From NCBI GenBank assembly GCA_016302195.1, contig JAEDOA010000005.1, forward strand, positions 1 through 36,825: DNA of 36,825 nucleotides. Direction: 5' to 3'. The position numbers and the translations under genes are program-made. Positions 17,597 through 25,099 of the stretch are shown one piece after another. Origin of the DNA: Erysipelotrichaceae bacterium. GTDB lineage: Bacteria; Bacillota_I; Bacilli_A; Erysipelotrichales; Erysipelotrichaceae. Position 1 is the stretch's first letter, and each line of letters opens with the position of its first letter. The notes below the pieces were generated by a model. It made no database searches. It saw only the letters and a list, made by a program, of their open reading frames with translations, and was not told the DNA's origin.

Positions 17597-17604
17597 AATT
17601 AATC
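17597..17604 (+). repeat. right copy of the 8-bp direct repeat, overlapping a stop codon
   Basis: AATTAATC, identical to 16844-16851. It contains the TAA stop (17599-17601, minus strand) of the Sel1-repeat gene, so the insertion occurred at the 3' edge of that gene without changing its reading frame. It shares its first A with the CA end of the element. Confidence 0.6.
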
Positions 17605-19230
17605 CTTTTTATTTTTTCTTGAATGAATCTGATAGTAATCGGCCCATATTTCAGCAACTACCTCATCACAATTGTAGAACAATACCGTCCCTTCCCCTTT
17701 TTCCATATGTGTTGTGGCTAGCTTATCGTTTTTACAACTATAGGATACATTTCCACAGCCATAAATGGTTATATTATCTGTCAAAATACATTCATTGTTA
17801 TCAAAAATTGGGATAAGTCTCTTATATGGAACATCGGGATTTCGATTTATTTGAGTTGCTTTAATTTTCAGTTTGCCGCTTTTTAACATTTTTAATTCAA
17901 TTTCGACAAACTGACCATCTTCATAAAATGGCTGAATTAGACCAGGAAAATACATTTCTAATTTTTCTTTTCTTTTTTCCTTCAATTCGACAGCCGAATT
18001 ATATACTTTTTCAATACTTTCTTTTACTGTCTTATCACCATAAAAATCAAAATACTCCATTCTAAGCTCAATCGCCTTCTTAGCTTCAATAGCATACCAC
18101 AAAGCTAAATAAACATCAGGATTATCCTTTTGTAATTCTATAGAAGCAATTCTTAAGGCTACATCAGCTAGTTTACAGTCGTAAAAGCCCCTTTGGAATA
18201 ATGACAGATTCTCTTTATAAATCTCATCATATATATTTGAAGCTATGTATTTGTTTTTGACAACCTCTTTACCTTGAGAAAACATATCCGCCAACTTATA
18301 ACGCGCTTCATAATTACCATATGCAGCAGCTATCGAGAAATATTTAAAAGCTAAATCATATTGAGCGACATTATTATTTGTCCTACCATAATAGTAGATA
18401 TATCCCAAAGAATTGGCATAAGTTGCCGAAGCGCTCTTTTGATAAAGCTGTAATAACAGTTCCTGAGACTTTTTCCAGTCACATTCAAATACCGAATTTC
18501 CACCATAATAGCTATATGCCAGCACCTCTAATCCAGTAAGATTGCCCTTTTGGGCTAGCTGAAGGGTGAATTGTTTGAAAAGTTCTCTTTTTTGCCCGTC
18601 CAGCTTATCCAATTCATCACAATCGCTTACTTCACTAATGAAATTCGCTTTAACCATATCTCCATATTCTTTTTTCGATATATCATCACAATCTATGTTA
18701 TTTTGAACTTCCTTTATTAACTGATCGATATCAACTTCTTCACTTATTACAGTTTGTGGATCACTAGAAACGTCAGTTATTTGTTGTAAAACGTAATCAA
18801 AAACATCTCTTTGATTCTTTAGTAGATATGCATCATATTTATCATCGCTCGGCTCGCCTACTTCCTGGTAATTATCCTTTAAAACAAAATTTACGATATA
18901 CACCCATGATGTGATTATTTCCTGAGTTATATTAAATAGTTTCACATTCATTAGTAAGTTTCTTAAATCATAAAGAGTAGGTTTATAGCTGAAGTTGCTT
19001 TTTATAGGATAAAAAGCAAAGATTGCTCTATACTTGACATCATTAAAATCACTAATTCTAAATATCTTTATCAAGTCTTTTGTATCTAACTCTATTCTAT
19101 CTATAACCTTCAAAGATTTTAGACTTACTGCTTTATCACTAAAAGAAACATGGGCTGTATTCTTATTTAGTTTAATGATAACTCCCTCATTATTAGTTTC
19201 TTTATCCCTAACATAATCAAAGACTTTCAT
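17599..19230 (-). CDS. Sel1/TPR-like repeat protein of unknown function
   Basis: A 543-residue protein with no signal peptide or membrane segment. The N-terminus (1-45) is a short beta-rich module, FDYVRDKETNNEGVIIKL. A helical region of about 250 residues follows. Sel1-like repeats lie around 270-345: ANSLGYIYYYGRTNNNVAQYD..AFKYFSIAAAYGNYEARYKLADMF. More helices with Lys/Glu follow, and a beta-rich C-terminal domain (about 430-530). Sel1 proteins are usually scaffolds or binding proteins; no catalytic motif is visible. GGAGGAATAGAA precedes the ATG. The gene stands alone. Its stop codon is inside the direct repeat of the IS remnant. Confidence 0.75.
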   Translation of the reverse strand: MKVFDYVRDKETNNEGVIIKLNKNTAHVSFSDKAVSLKSLKVIDRIELDTKDLIKIFRISDFNDVKYRAIFAFYPIKSNFSYKPTLYDLRNLLMNVKLFNITQEIITSWVYIVNFVLKDNYQEVGEPSDDKYDAYLLKNQRDVFDYVLQQITDVSSDPQTVISEEVDIDQLIKEVQNNIDCDDISKKEYGDMVKANFISEVSDCDELDKLDGQKRELFKQFTLQLAQKGNLTGLEVLAYSYYGGNSVFECDWKKSQELLLQLYQKSASATYANSLGYIYYYGRTNNNVAQYDLAFKYFSIAAAYGNYEARYKLADMFSQGKEVVKNKYIASNIYDEIYKENLSLFQRGFYDCKLADVALRIASIELQKDNPDVYLALWYAIEAKKAIELRMEYFDFYGDKTVKESIEKVYNSAVELKEKRKEKLEMYFPGLIQPFYEDGQFVEIELKMLKSGKLKIKATQINRNPDVPYKRLIPIFDNNECILTDNITIYGCGNVSYSCKNDKLATTHMEKGEGTVLFYNCDEVVAEIWADYYQIHSRKNKKD

Positions 19231-19285
19231 TTCTATTCCTCCGATTGATATCTATCCAATAATAGTATATACCATAAAGTTCAAT

Positions 19286-19307
19286 AAAAAGAAGGCAAGC
19301 CTTCTTT
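19286..19307 (-). terminator. terminator of the mnmG operon
   Basis: Minus-strand AAAGAAGGC (19299-19307) pairs with GCCTTCTTT (19288-19296) with a 2-base loop, followed by U. It overlaps the stop codon of the threonine aldolase gene by two bases. Confidence 0.8.
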
Positions 19308-20325
19308 ATAGAACTTCAATTAATTGTTCCACCTGCTTTTGAGTGGTAGACCAGTCAGTAACAAATCTGACAATATAACTCGTCTCACTATATTTCTGCC
19401 AAACAGTAAATTGAACTTTTTGTTTTAACTGCTGTATCTTTTGTTTATCCAAAATGCAGAAAGTTTGATTAGTTGGATTATCAAATACTAATTGATAGCC
19501 CTTATCCTTTAGCGCTTGTTTTAGTAATTTTGCCATATCATTGGCATGCTTTGAAATACTAAAATACAAATCATCTGTAAATAAAGCATCAAACTGAATA
19601 CCTAACATTCTTCCTTTAGCTAATAAACCACCATGTTTCTTAATAATATTGACTATATAATCAGGTGTGTTATTTTGGCAATAAACTAAAGCTTCACCAA
19701 ATAATCCACCGACTTTTGTTGCTCCAATATAGAAGCAATCACATAGATTAGCAATATCTTCCATGCTATTTTCACCAGCTACTACTCCATATCCCAATCT
19801 AGCTCCATCTATATAGAAAGGAATATGGTATTCTTTACACACCTCATAAATGCTTTGTAATTCACTTTTTGAATATAATGTCCCATATTCTGTTGGATAA
19901 GAAATATATACCATACCAGGAATAACCATATGAGTATAACTTTCATCATCATAAAAATCTTTTAAATACTGTTTTAAATCATCAGCCGATAATTTGCCTT
20001 GATGAGATGGCAAGGTAAGTACCTTATGGCCACAGTTTTCAATTGCTCCAGCTTCATGAACGTTAATATGCCCACTTTCTACAGAGATAACCCCTTGATA
20101 TGGTTTTAATAAGCTATCAATGGCAATTAAGTTTGTTTGAGTTCCTCCACAAAGAAAGTATATATCAGCATCCTTTTTCTTAATTACCTTCCTTATTTTT
20201 TCCTTTGCACTTAAGCAAATCTCATCTTCGCCATAACCAACTGTTTTTAAATCATTGGTATTAGCCATTTCTTCTAATATTTTTGGATGAACTCCATTTG
20301 AATAATCGCATATAAAAGAAATCAT
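19306..20325 (-). CDS. threonine aldolase-like PLP enzyme
   Basis: Predicted low-specificity L-threonine aldolase (threonine to glycine and acetaldehyde), fold-type I PLP enzyme, 339 aa. The N-terminus, FICDYSNGVHPKILE, matches the family. The cofactor-binding Asp is in YIDGARLG (Asp173, Arg176), the PLP lysine is Lys204 in GATKVGGLFGEAL, and GGTQTNLIA near 60 holds the phosphate. The beta-eliminating lyase superfamily also includes phenylserine aldolases and related enzymes, so the substrate is likely but not proven. It starts one base after the nucleoside hydrolase stop and is last in the operon. Confidence 0.88.
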   Translation of the reverse strand: MISFICDYSNGVHPKILEEMANTNDLKTVGYGEDEICLSAKEKIRKVIKKKDADIYFLCGGTQTNLIAIDSLLKPYQGVISVESGHINVHEAGAIENCGHKVLTLPSHQGKLSADDLKQYLKDFYDDESYTHMVIPGMVYISYPTEYGTLYSKSELQSIYEVCKEYHIPFYIDGARLGYGVVAGENSMEDIANLCDCFYIGATKVGGLFGEALVYCQNNTPDYIVNIIKKHGGLLAKGRMLGIQFDALFTDDLYFSISKHANDMAKLLKQALKDKGYQLVFDNPTNQTFCILDKQKIQQLKQKVQFTVWQKYSETSYIVRFVTDWSTTQKQVEQLIEVL

Positions 20326-20326
20326 A

Positions 20327-21301
20327 TTATAAGCTTCCTTTCATCATAAATTCATATTTATCAAGTAATTCTTTACTATAGTTTAAAGCAAGGTATTTTT
20401 TCTTTAGACTATATCCATCAACCTTTTTATGAACGTATAAACTGCTCTTTCCTTTTTCCATTAACAATTGACCGTATTTTTCTTTATCCTTGTTGATAGT
20501 TACAATCGCAGAATCTACCTCATCAAAATCGGAATCATCTAACAGATACATCGAGCACAACAAATCGTGTAATACGCATATTGGCTTACCAATAACCTGA
20601 TAACTGTTTACAAGATAATTCTTTTCAAACATATCAGCTATTAGATTACCCCATCTTCCACCTTCAAAACGCAGGAAAGTAAATTCATTTGCGTCAAAGT
20701 AAACCTGCATTGTTACATCTAACGGAAACATATGGAACTCAACATTTTGTTTTACGACCTCTGCTAAAACAATTTCAGTTGCTGGTAAATCAAAATAATA
20801 ATTAAACTCGCAATATGGAGTGATATTGCCATGACTAAAGGTTCCACCCATTGAATAGATAGCTTTAATTGATCTAAACTGCTCAGGATGCTTTTGGGCT
20901 AATAAAGCTAGATTTGTTAATGGGCCTAAAGCCACAACCTCTATCTCACCAGGATTTTCTTTTATAATCTTAGCCATGACATCTATAGAATTTTCACTTG
21001 TTAAGTTTTCCTCTGTATATGCCAATTCAACTCCACCAAGTCCATTTTCCCCATGAAAATAACTTGTCGATACTTTATCGCACTCTGCGATAGGACGATT
21101 TCCCTTTGCGACTAAAACATTCTTATTAAAAAATTGAGTTAATCTTAAGCCATTTTTATAGACAACCTCTAATGGTCGATTGCCTCCTACTATACTAATC
21201 AACAAGACTTCAACATTCTTTGCCATCAATAGGGCGTTAATAGCTAGAGCATCATCTACTCCAGGATCGCAGTCAATTATTACTTTATGCTTCTTTTCCA
21301 T
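20327..21301 (-). CDS. inosine/uridine-preferring nucleoside hydrolase family protein
   Basis: Predicted nucleoside N-ribohydrolase (nucleoside to base and ribose), 324 aa. The calcium-binding signature IIDCDPGVDDAL is at residues 8-19. Other family elements are VALGPLTNLA, YSMGGTFSHGNITPYCEFNYYFD and the C-terminal Asp in LHDLLCSMY. Its specificity among purine or pyrimidine nucleosides cannot be told. GGAGAAAAAGG precedes the ATG. It overlaps the 3' end of mnmG by 17 bases and is followed after one base by the threonine aldolase gene, so all three are one operon. Confidence 0.92.
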   Translation of the reverse strand: MEKKHKVIIDCDPGVDDALAINALLMAKNVEVLLISIVGGNRPLEVVYKNGLRLTQFFNKNVLVAKGNRPIAECDKVSTSYFHGENGLGGVELAYTEENLTSENSIDVMAKIIKENPGEIEVVALGPLTNLALLAQKHPEQFRSIKAIYSMGGTFSHGNITPYCEFNYYFDLPATEIVLAEVVKQNVEFHMFPLDVTMQVYFDANEFTFLRFEGGRWGNLIADMFEKNYLVNSYQVIGKPICVLHDLLCSMYLLDDSDFDEVDSAIVTINKDKEKYGQLLMEKGKSSLYVHKKVDGYSLKKKYLALNYSKELLDKYEFMMKGSL

Positions 21302-23153
21302 CCTTTTTCTCCTGCTTTAAATATATTTGTAAGGTTATTATATCACTTGGATTAACCCCACTAATTCTACTTGCTTGACCTAAAGTCAATGGTTTGACTT
21401 CATTCAATTTTTGTCTTGCTTCTAAAGATAGATTATCTATCTTACTGTAATCTATATCGGGTGATAATTGTTGTTTCTCGATTCTGATAAGATTTGCTGC
21501 TTCCCTTTTTGCTTTGGCAATATATCCTTCATATTTAATCTCTATATCAAGCTGTCTTGCTAATTTATCATCAATATTGATGCCTAAAATAGACAATATT
21601 ACCTTACTTTCAATATTTGGCCTTCTAATCAATTCATAAGCATTAATGCTTCCCTTAGAATCACTATATCCTTTTTCACATAAATAGCTCGCCAATTGAT
21701 TTTCTATGGAAAGCTTACTATCCATTAATATGTCTTTATATTTCTGTAAATCGGACAGTTTATTCTTATATCTTTCATACCTTTCATCGCTAATTAAACC
21801 GTAATAACGTCCATATTCGGTTAATCTTTGATCAGCATTATCATGTCTTAATAACAAGCGGTATTCAGCCCTGCTTGTAAGAAGACGGTAAGGTTCTTTA
21901 GTTCCTTTTGTTACTAAATCATCAATCATTACCCCAATATAAGCTTCATCTCTTCTTAAAACTAGAGGTTTTTTTCCTAACAATTTGCTTGCTGCATTGA
22001 TGCCAGCAATTAATCCCTGACCGGCTGCTTCCTCATAACCACTAGTTCCATTAATCTGTCCGGCAGTAAATAAACCTTCAATTAATTTAGTTTCTAAAGT
22101 CGGCTTTAGTTGTAGAGGATCAATAGCATCATATTCAATAGCATAGGCGTATTTCTCAATAACACAATCCTTAAAGCCAGGAAGTGAGCGCAACATCTGT
22201 TCTTGAATATCGTATGGCATGCTAGTTGAAAAACCTTGAACATAGGTTGTATCTAAACTCAAAGATTCTGGTTCAAGAAAAATCTGATGTCTTTCCTTAT
22301 CAGCAAACCTAACAATTTTATCCTCGATACTTGGACAATATCTAGGTCCAACTCCTTCAACTACCCCGGAGTACATACTGCTCTTATTTAAATTTTCCTT
22401 GATTATTTTATGCGTCAAGGGTTGAGTATAAATCAAATAACAGGGTATTTGTTCTTTAATCTCGGCAATTCTTTCCGTCTGATAACTAAAAGCCTCTGCT
22501 TCATCATTTCCTGGTTCAAGCTGAGCACATGAAAAATCTATAGAATCCGTCTTGATTCGAGCTGGAGTTCCTGTTTTTAATCTAAAGGTCTTAAAACCCA
22601 AATCACGTAACGATTGCGAGAGATTTTTGGTAGTTTTTTGATGATCAGGTCCCTCATAGGTTATATGATCTGATACCATAACTTTTGAGTTCATATAGGT
22701 TCCTGTCGTTAAAATTAATGTTTTACATTTCACAATTTCTCCTGATTGCAGTAAAACACCCTCTATCTTATTATCATTAGCTAAAACCTTTTCAACAACT
22801 GCCTCTCTAACAGTAAGATTTTTTTGATTAGCTAATACATTTTGCATATATTTTTTATAAGCAATTTTATCAGATTGTACTCTTAAGCTTCTAACTCCTG
22901 GTCCCTTTGTAGTATTAAGCATCTTAAACTGCAATGCTGTGGCGTCTGCACTAATACCCATTTGACCACCTAGAGCATCGATTTCTCTTACAACAACTCC
23001 TTTAGCAGGACCTCCAATTGATGGATTACAAGGCATTGAGGCAATCCAGTTTTTATCAAGCGAAAATAAAACCGTCTCTAATCCCAATCTGGCAGTCGCA
23101 AGTGCGCTTTCACATCCTGCATGTCCTCCACCAACAACTATTACATCAACCAT
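21285..23153 (-). CDS. mnmG: tRNA uridine 5-carboxymethylaminomethyl modification enzyme MnmG
   Basis: FAD-dependent subunit of the MnmEG complex that modifies the wobble uridine of several tRNAs, 622 aa. The dinucleotide-binding motif VVGGGHAGCEAA-like (residues 7-16: VGGGHAGCES) opens the protein. Further signatures are PCNPSIGGPAKG, KMLNTTKGPGVRSLRVQSDK, FRLKTGTPAR, and the C-terminal helical RISGVNPSDI, which binds MnmE. I chose ATG 23153, with AGGAGG 10 bases upstream, over 11 extra upstream codons that overlap the terminator. mnmE, rsmG and parB are not adjacent, unlike the oriC-linked arrangement in many Firmicutes. Confidence 0.98.
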   Translation of the reverse strand: MVDVIVVGGGHAGCESALATARLGLETVLFSLDKNWIASMPCNPSIGGPAKGVVVREIDALGGQMGISADATALQFKMLNTTKGPGVRSLRVQSDKIAYKKYMQNVLANQKNLTVREAVVEKVLANDNKIEGVLLQSGEIVKCKTLILTTGTYMNSKVMVSDHITYEGPDHQKTTKNLSQSLRDLGFKTFRLKTGTPARIKTDSIDFSCAQLEPGNDEAEAFSYQTERIAEIKEQIPCYLIYTQPLTHKIIKENLNKSSMYSGVVEGVGPRYCPSIEDKIVRFADKERHQIFLEPESLSLDTTYVQGFSTSMPYDIQEQMLRSLPGFKDCVIEKYAYAIEYDAIDPLQLKPTLETKLIEGLFTAGQINGTSGYEEAAGQGLIAGINAASKLLGKKPLVLRRDEAYIGVMIDDLVTKGTKEPYRLLTSRAEYRLLLRHDNADQRLTEYGRYYGLISDERYERYKNKLSDLQKYKDILMDSKLSIENQLASYLCEKGYSDSKGSINAYELIRRPNIESKVILSILGINIDDKLARQLDIEIKYEGYIAKAKREAANLIRIEKQQLSPDIDYSKIDNLSLEARQKLNEVKPLTLGQASRISGVNPSDIITLQIYLKQEKKDGKEA

Positions 23154-23171
23154 AATACAAGTCCTCCTAAG

Positions 23172-23200
23172 AAAAAAGTATAGCACATTTTGCGCTATAC
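23172..23200 (-). terminator. terminator of the lipoprotein gene, containing a possible mnmG promoter
   Basis: Minus-strand GTATAGC (23194-23200) pairs with GCTATAC (23178-23184), extendable by two inner pairs, followed by six U (23172-23177). The 3' arm also spells TGTGCTATACT, an extended -10 box (TATACT, 23177-23182), which could start mnmG transcription in or just after the U-tract. The terminator is well supported; the promoter is weaker because no -35 is seen. Confidence 0.8.
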
Positions 23201-23207
23201 TATTCTA

Positions 23208-24287
23208 TTAATCTTTTAATTGTTCACTTAAGATAAACCTATCATCTTGCAAAGTCGTAATAATATTTCCCTGACTGCTGATCTGAGTTAATGAATCAAT
23301 CTTAAATGGTATTTCAGCCATATCAGATAATAGATAATCCCTATTATACAAATATAACATATCATTATCAATGCGATAGTATTCATCCATTAGAGTATAC
23401 TCTGTACCATTGTATTCGAAAATTGTATATGTAAAATCCTCATTGAGCAAAATGTAAGAACCATACAGATTATTCTCATTGATAAATTTACCAACAACTC
23501 TTGATTTTACCTCAGTATTTACGACATTTTCCTGTCGAATAACTAATTCATCATTATCTAGCGAAAAGACAACCTCTATATCATAGGTTTCTGCTATATA
23601 GCGATACAGGTTTGTGGTTTTTACCGTAGCATAAATCAAGCCATTATCTTCCTTTACGTCATAAATTGAATCCACACTATCATATACATTTAATGAAAGA
23701 TAATGCTGCAGAATGTTAGATTGATTATAACTAATAATAGGATGATCTAAGGGATCCTTTATTGTTTCTTTAACATTAGATAATGATATTGTTGAATTTT
23801 CATACTTAACTACACCTTCATAACTGCTATTAAAAGAACCATCTAATGAATTATAGTCGGCTCTAAAAGATAAATATCCATTATCAACAATAGAATATTT
23901 CAAATTTTCAAAAACGCCAACCGTGCTGCTTGAGCAATAATTTTTCAACTTTTCAACTACTATTGAGTCAATGTTCTTTACTTCAATGGAATTGTATTCC
24001 TTTTCAAAAGACACAATATGCCAGTTTTGACCATCATATTGATTGATAATATTGTACTTTGTATCGTATTTTAAAATTTCATTTTCTGAAGAAAATGCTA
24101 CTTCCATCATATCATCCTGAACATTTATCAGCGAATACTGTCCATTTAAATGATAATTTGTCACGAATGGATCCTGTGAAACCAAGTATTGACTTAAATC
24201 CAGATCATTAAGTGTTAGTTCATCTTTAGTGGTGCAACCGGAAATGATTAATAATGTCATTAAGACAATATAGAAAACTTTTTTCAT
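23208..24287 (-). CDS. predicted lipoprotein of unknown function
   Basis: A 359-residue protein with a lipoprotein signal: MKK, a hydrophobic stretch, and the lipobox LIISGC with Cys18. It should be anchored outside the cell membrane. The mature part is acidic, Asn/Tyr/Ser-rich and predicted mostly beta: repeated patterns such as KYNIINQYDGQNWHIVSFEK, EVVFSLDNDELVIRQE and SYILLNEDFTYTIFEYN. I do not recognise the family; it has the look of a surface beta-domain protein with a lipocalin-like C-terminus. GGAGAG precedes the ATG. It has its own promoter and terminator. Confidence 0.8.
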   Translation of the reverse strand: MKKVFYIVLMTLLIISGCTTKDELTLNDLDLSQYLVSQDPFVTNYHLNGQYSLINVQDDMMEVAFSSENEILKYDTKYNIINQYDGQNWHIVSFEKEYNSIEVKNIDSIVVEKLKNYCSSSTVGVFENLKYSIVDNGYLSFRADYNSLDGSFNSSYEGVVKYENSTISLSNVKETIKDPLDHPIISYNQSNILQHYLSLNVYDSVDSIYDVKEDNGLIYATVKTTNLYRYIAETYDIEVVFSLDNDELVIRQENVVNTEVKSRVVGKFINENNLYGSYILLNEDFTYTIFEYNGTEYTLMDEYYRIDNDMLYLYNRDYLLSDMAEIPFKIDSLTQISSQGNIITTLQDDRFILSEQLKD

Positions 24288-24306
24288 AATCTCTCCTTAC
24301 TATTTC

Positions 24307-24335
24307 ATTCTAGCAAATCATTTTTGTTGATGCAA
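24307..24335 (-). promoter_or_regulatory. lipoprotein gene promoter
   Basis: TTGCAT (24330-24335), 17-base spacer ending TTTGC (extended -10), TAGAAT (24307-24312). The same TTTGCTAGAAT string is found in the promoter at 34895-34923. Confidence 0.75.
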
Positions 24336-24344
24336 ACAATTGAT

Positions 24345-24366
24345 AAAAAAGGGACGTTTAGTCCCT
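24345..24366 (-). terminator. terminator of the DUF2232-walJ operon
   Basis: Minus-strand AGGGAC (24361-24366) pairs with GTCCCT (24350-24355) around loop TAAAC, followed by six U. The stop codon of the walJ-like gene is in the loop. Confidence 0.85.
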
Positions 24367-25098
24367 ACTATCATAAATTTGATATTGTTGTAAAGCCTTG
24401 ACAAACAAATCACTTCTATTTAACCCAGTTTGATTAAGCATATTCGTCATTGTTTGATAGGCTAACTGATATGTATTTGCCTGCTGAGAAATATGAGCAA
24501 GCAATATTTTCTTGGTGTTGGAAGTTATGCAATTTCTAATAACACGGGCACAATCGTCATTTGATAAATGTCCATTATCAGATAGTATTCTTTTTTTCAA
24601 CATCAATGGTCTTGAGGTGCTCATAAGCATATCCACATCATGATTACTTTCAATAATGTAATAATCAGCTCCTTTTATCAAATCCTGATTACTGTTAGAC
24701 ACATAACCACTATCTGTTAATTGTACTAAAGTTTGCTTGCCATCAAAGAAAATATAGCCAACTGTATTATAACTATCATGACTTAATGGAATTGGCAAAA
24801 TAGTTAAATCCTTGATTCTAAAAATCTCTAATGGTTTAATTAATTGGCAATCATAATCCTTGATCATAAAAGGGGTATAAATCTTATTGTTTGAAAACAT
24901 CTTTAATTGACTAATATGGTCACTATGACTATGAGTTAAAAGGACTCCATCACAGCTGTTATAATCAAAGCCAACCTGATTAAAGCTATCAGTCAAATAT
25001 TTTTTTGTCGTTCCACAATCCACTATCACCTTTGTATTAGAGCTTTCAATAATTGTACAATTTCCTTTTGATCCACTCGCTATGACAATAAAGTGCAT
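24358..25098 (-). CDS. WalJ/YycJ-like MBL-fold metallohydrolase
   Basis: Metallo-beta-lactamase-fold protein of the YycJ/WalJ type, 246 aa. The metal motif is THSHSDH with His56, His58, Asp60 and His61. Other family elements are IASGSKGNC at the start, VDCGTT, QLTDSGYVS and the C-terminal LLAHIS. WalJ is a predicted 5' exonuclease or DNA-repair-linked hydrolase in Bacillus, where it is in the walRK operon. Here it ends the gdpP-dnaB operon instead. I chose ATG 25098 (GGAAGAAG upstream); the 38 codons before it overlap the M23 gene. Stop and start are separated by one base (TAATATG). Confidence 0.9.
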   Translation of the reverse strand: MHFIVIASGSKGNCTIIESSNTKVIVDCGTTKKYLTDSFNQVGFDYNSCDGVLLTHSHSDHISQLKMFSNNKIYTPFMIKDYDCQLIKPLEIFRIKDLTILPIPLSHDSYNTVGYIFFDGKQTLVQLTDSGYVSNSNQDLIKGADYYIIESNHDVDMLMSTSRPLMLKKRILSDNGHLSNDDCARVIRNCITSNTKKILLAHISQQANTYQLAYQTMTNMLNQTGLNRSDLFVKALQQYQIYDSRD

Positions 25099-25099
25099 A

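Larger units (their letters stand above)
16852..17597 (-). mobile_element. IS3-family insertion sequence remnant, internally deleted
   Basis: A 746-bp remnant, about half the length of a complete IS150-type element. Terminal inverted repeats are at 16852-16878 (TGTCCTGAACC...) and 17571-17597 (reading inward TGAAGTGAATCC...), about 20 of 27 positions matching without gaps. Inside, on the minus strand, are a broken orfA and the end of orfB. The first catalytic Asp and most of the orfB N-terminal half are missing, and three in-frame nonsense codons are present. It cannot transpose by itself. It is flanked by an 8-bp direct repeat that, when collapsed to one copy, restores a near-symmetric terminator-like sequence between the two neighbouring convergent genes. 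Confidence 0.9.

Noticed and set aside
16852..17597. A complete functional insertion sequence.
   Set aside because: About half of the expected length, three nonsense codons, and most of OrfB with the first catalytic Asp missing.
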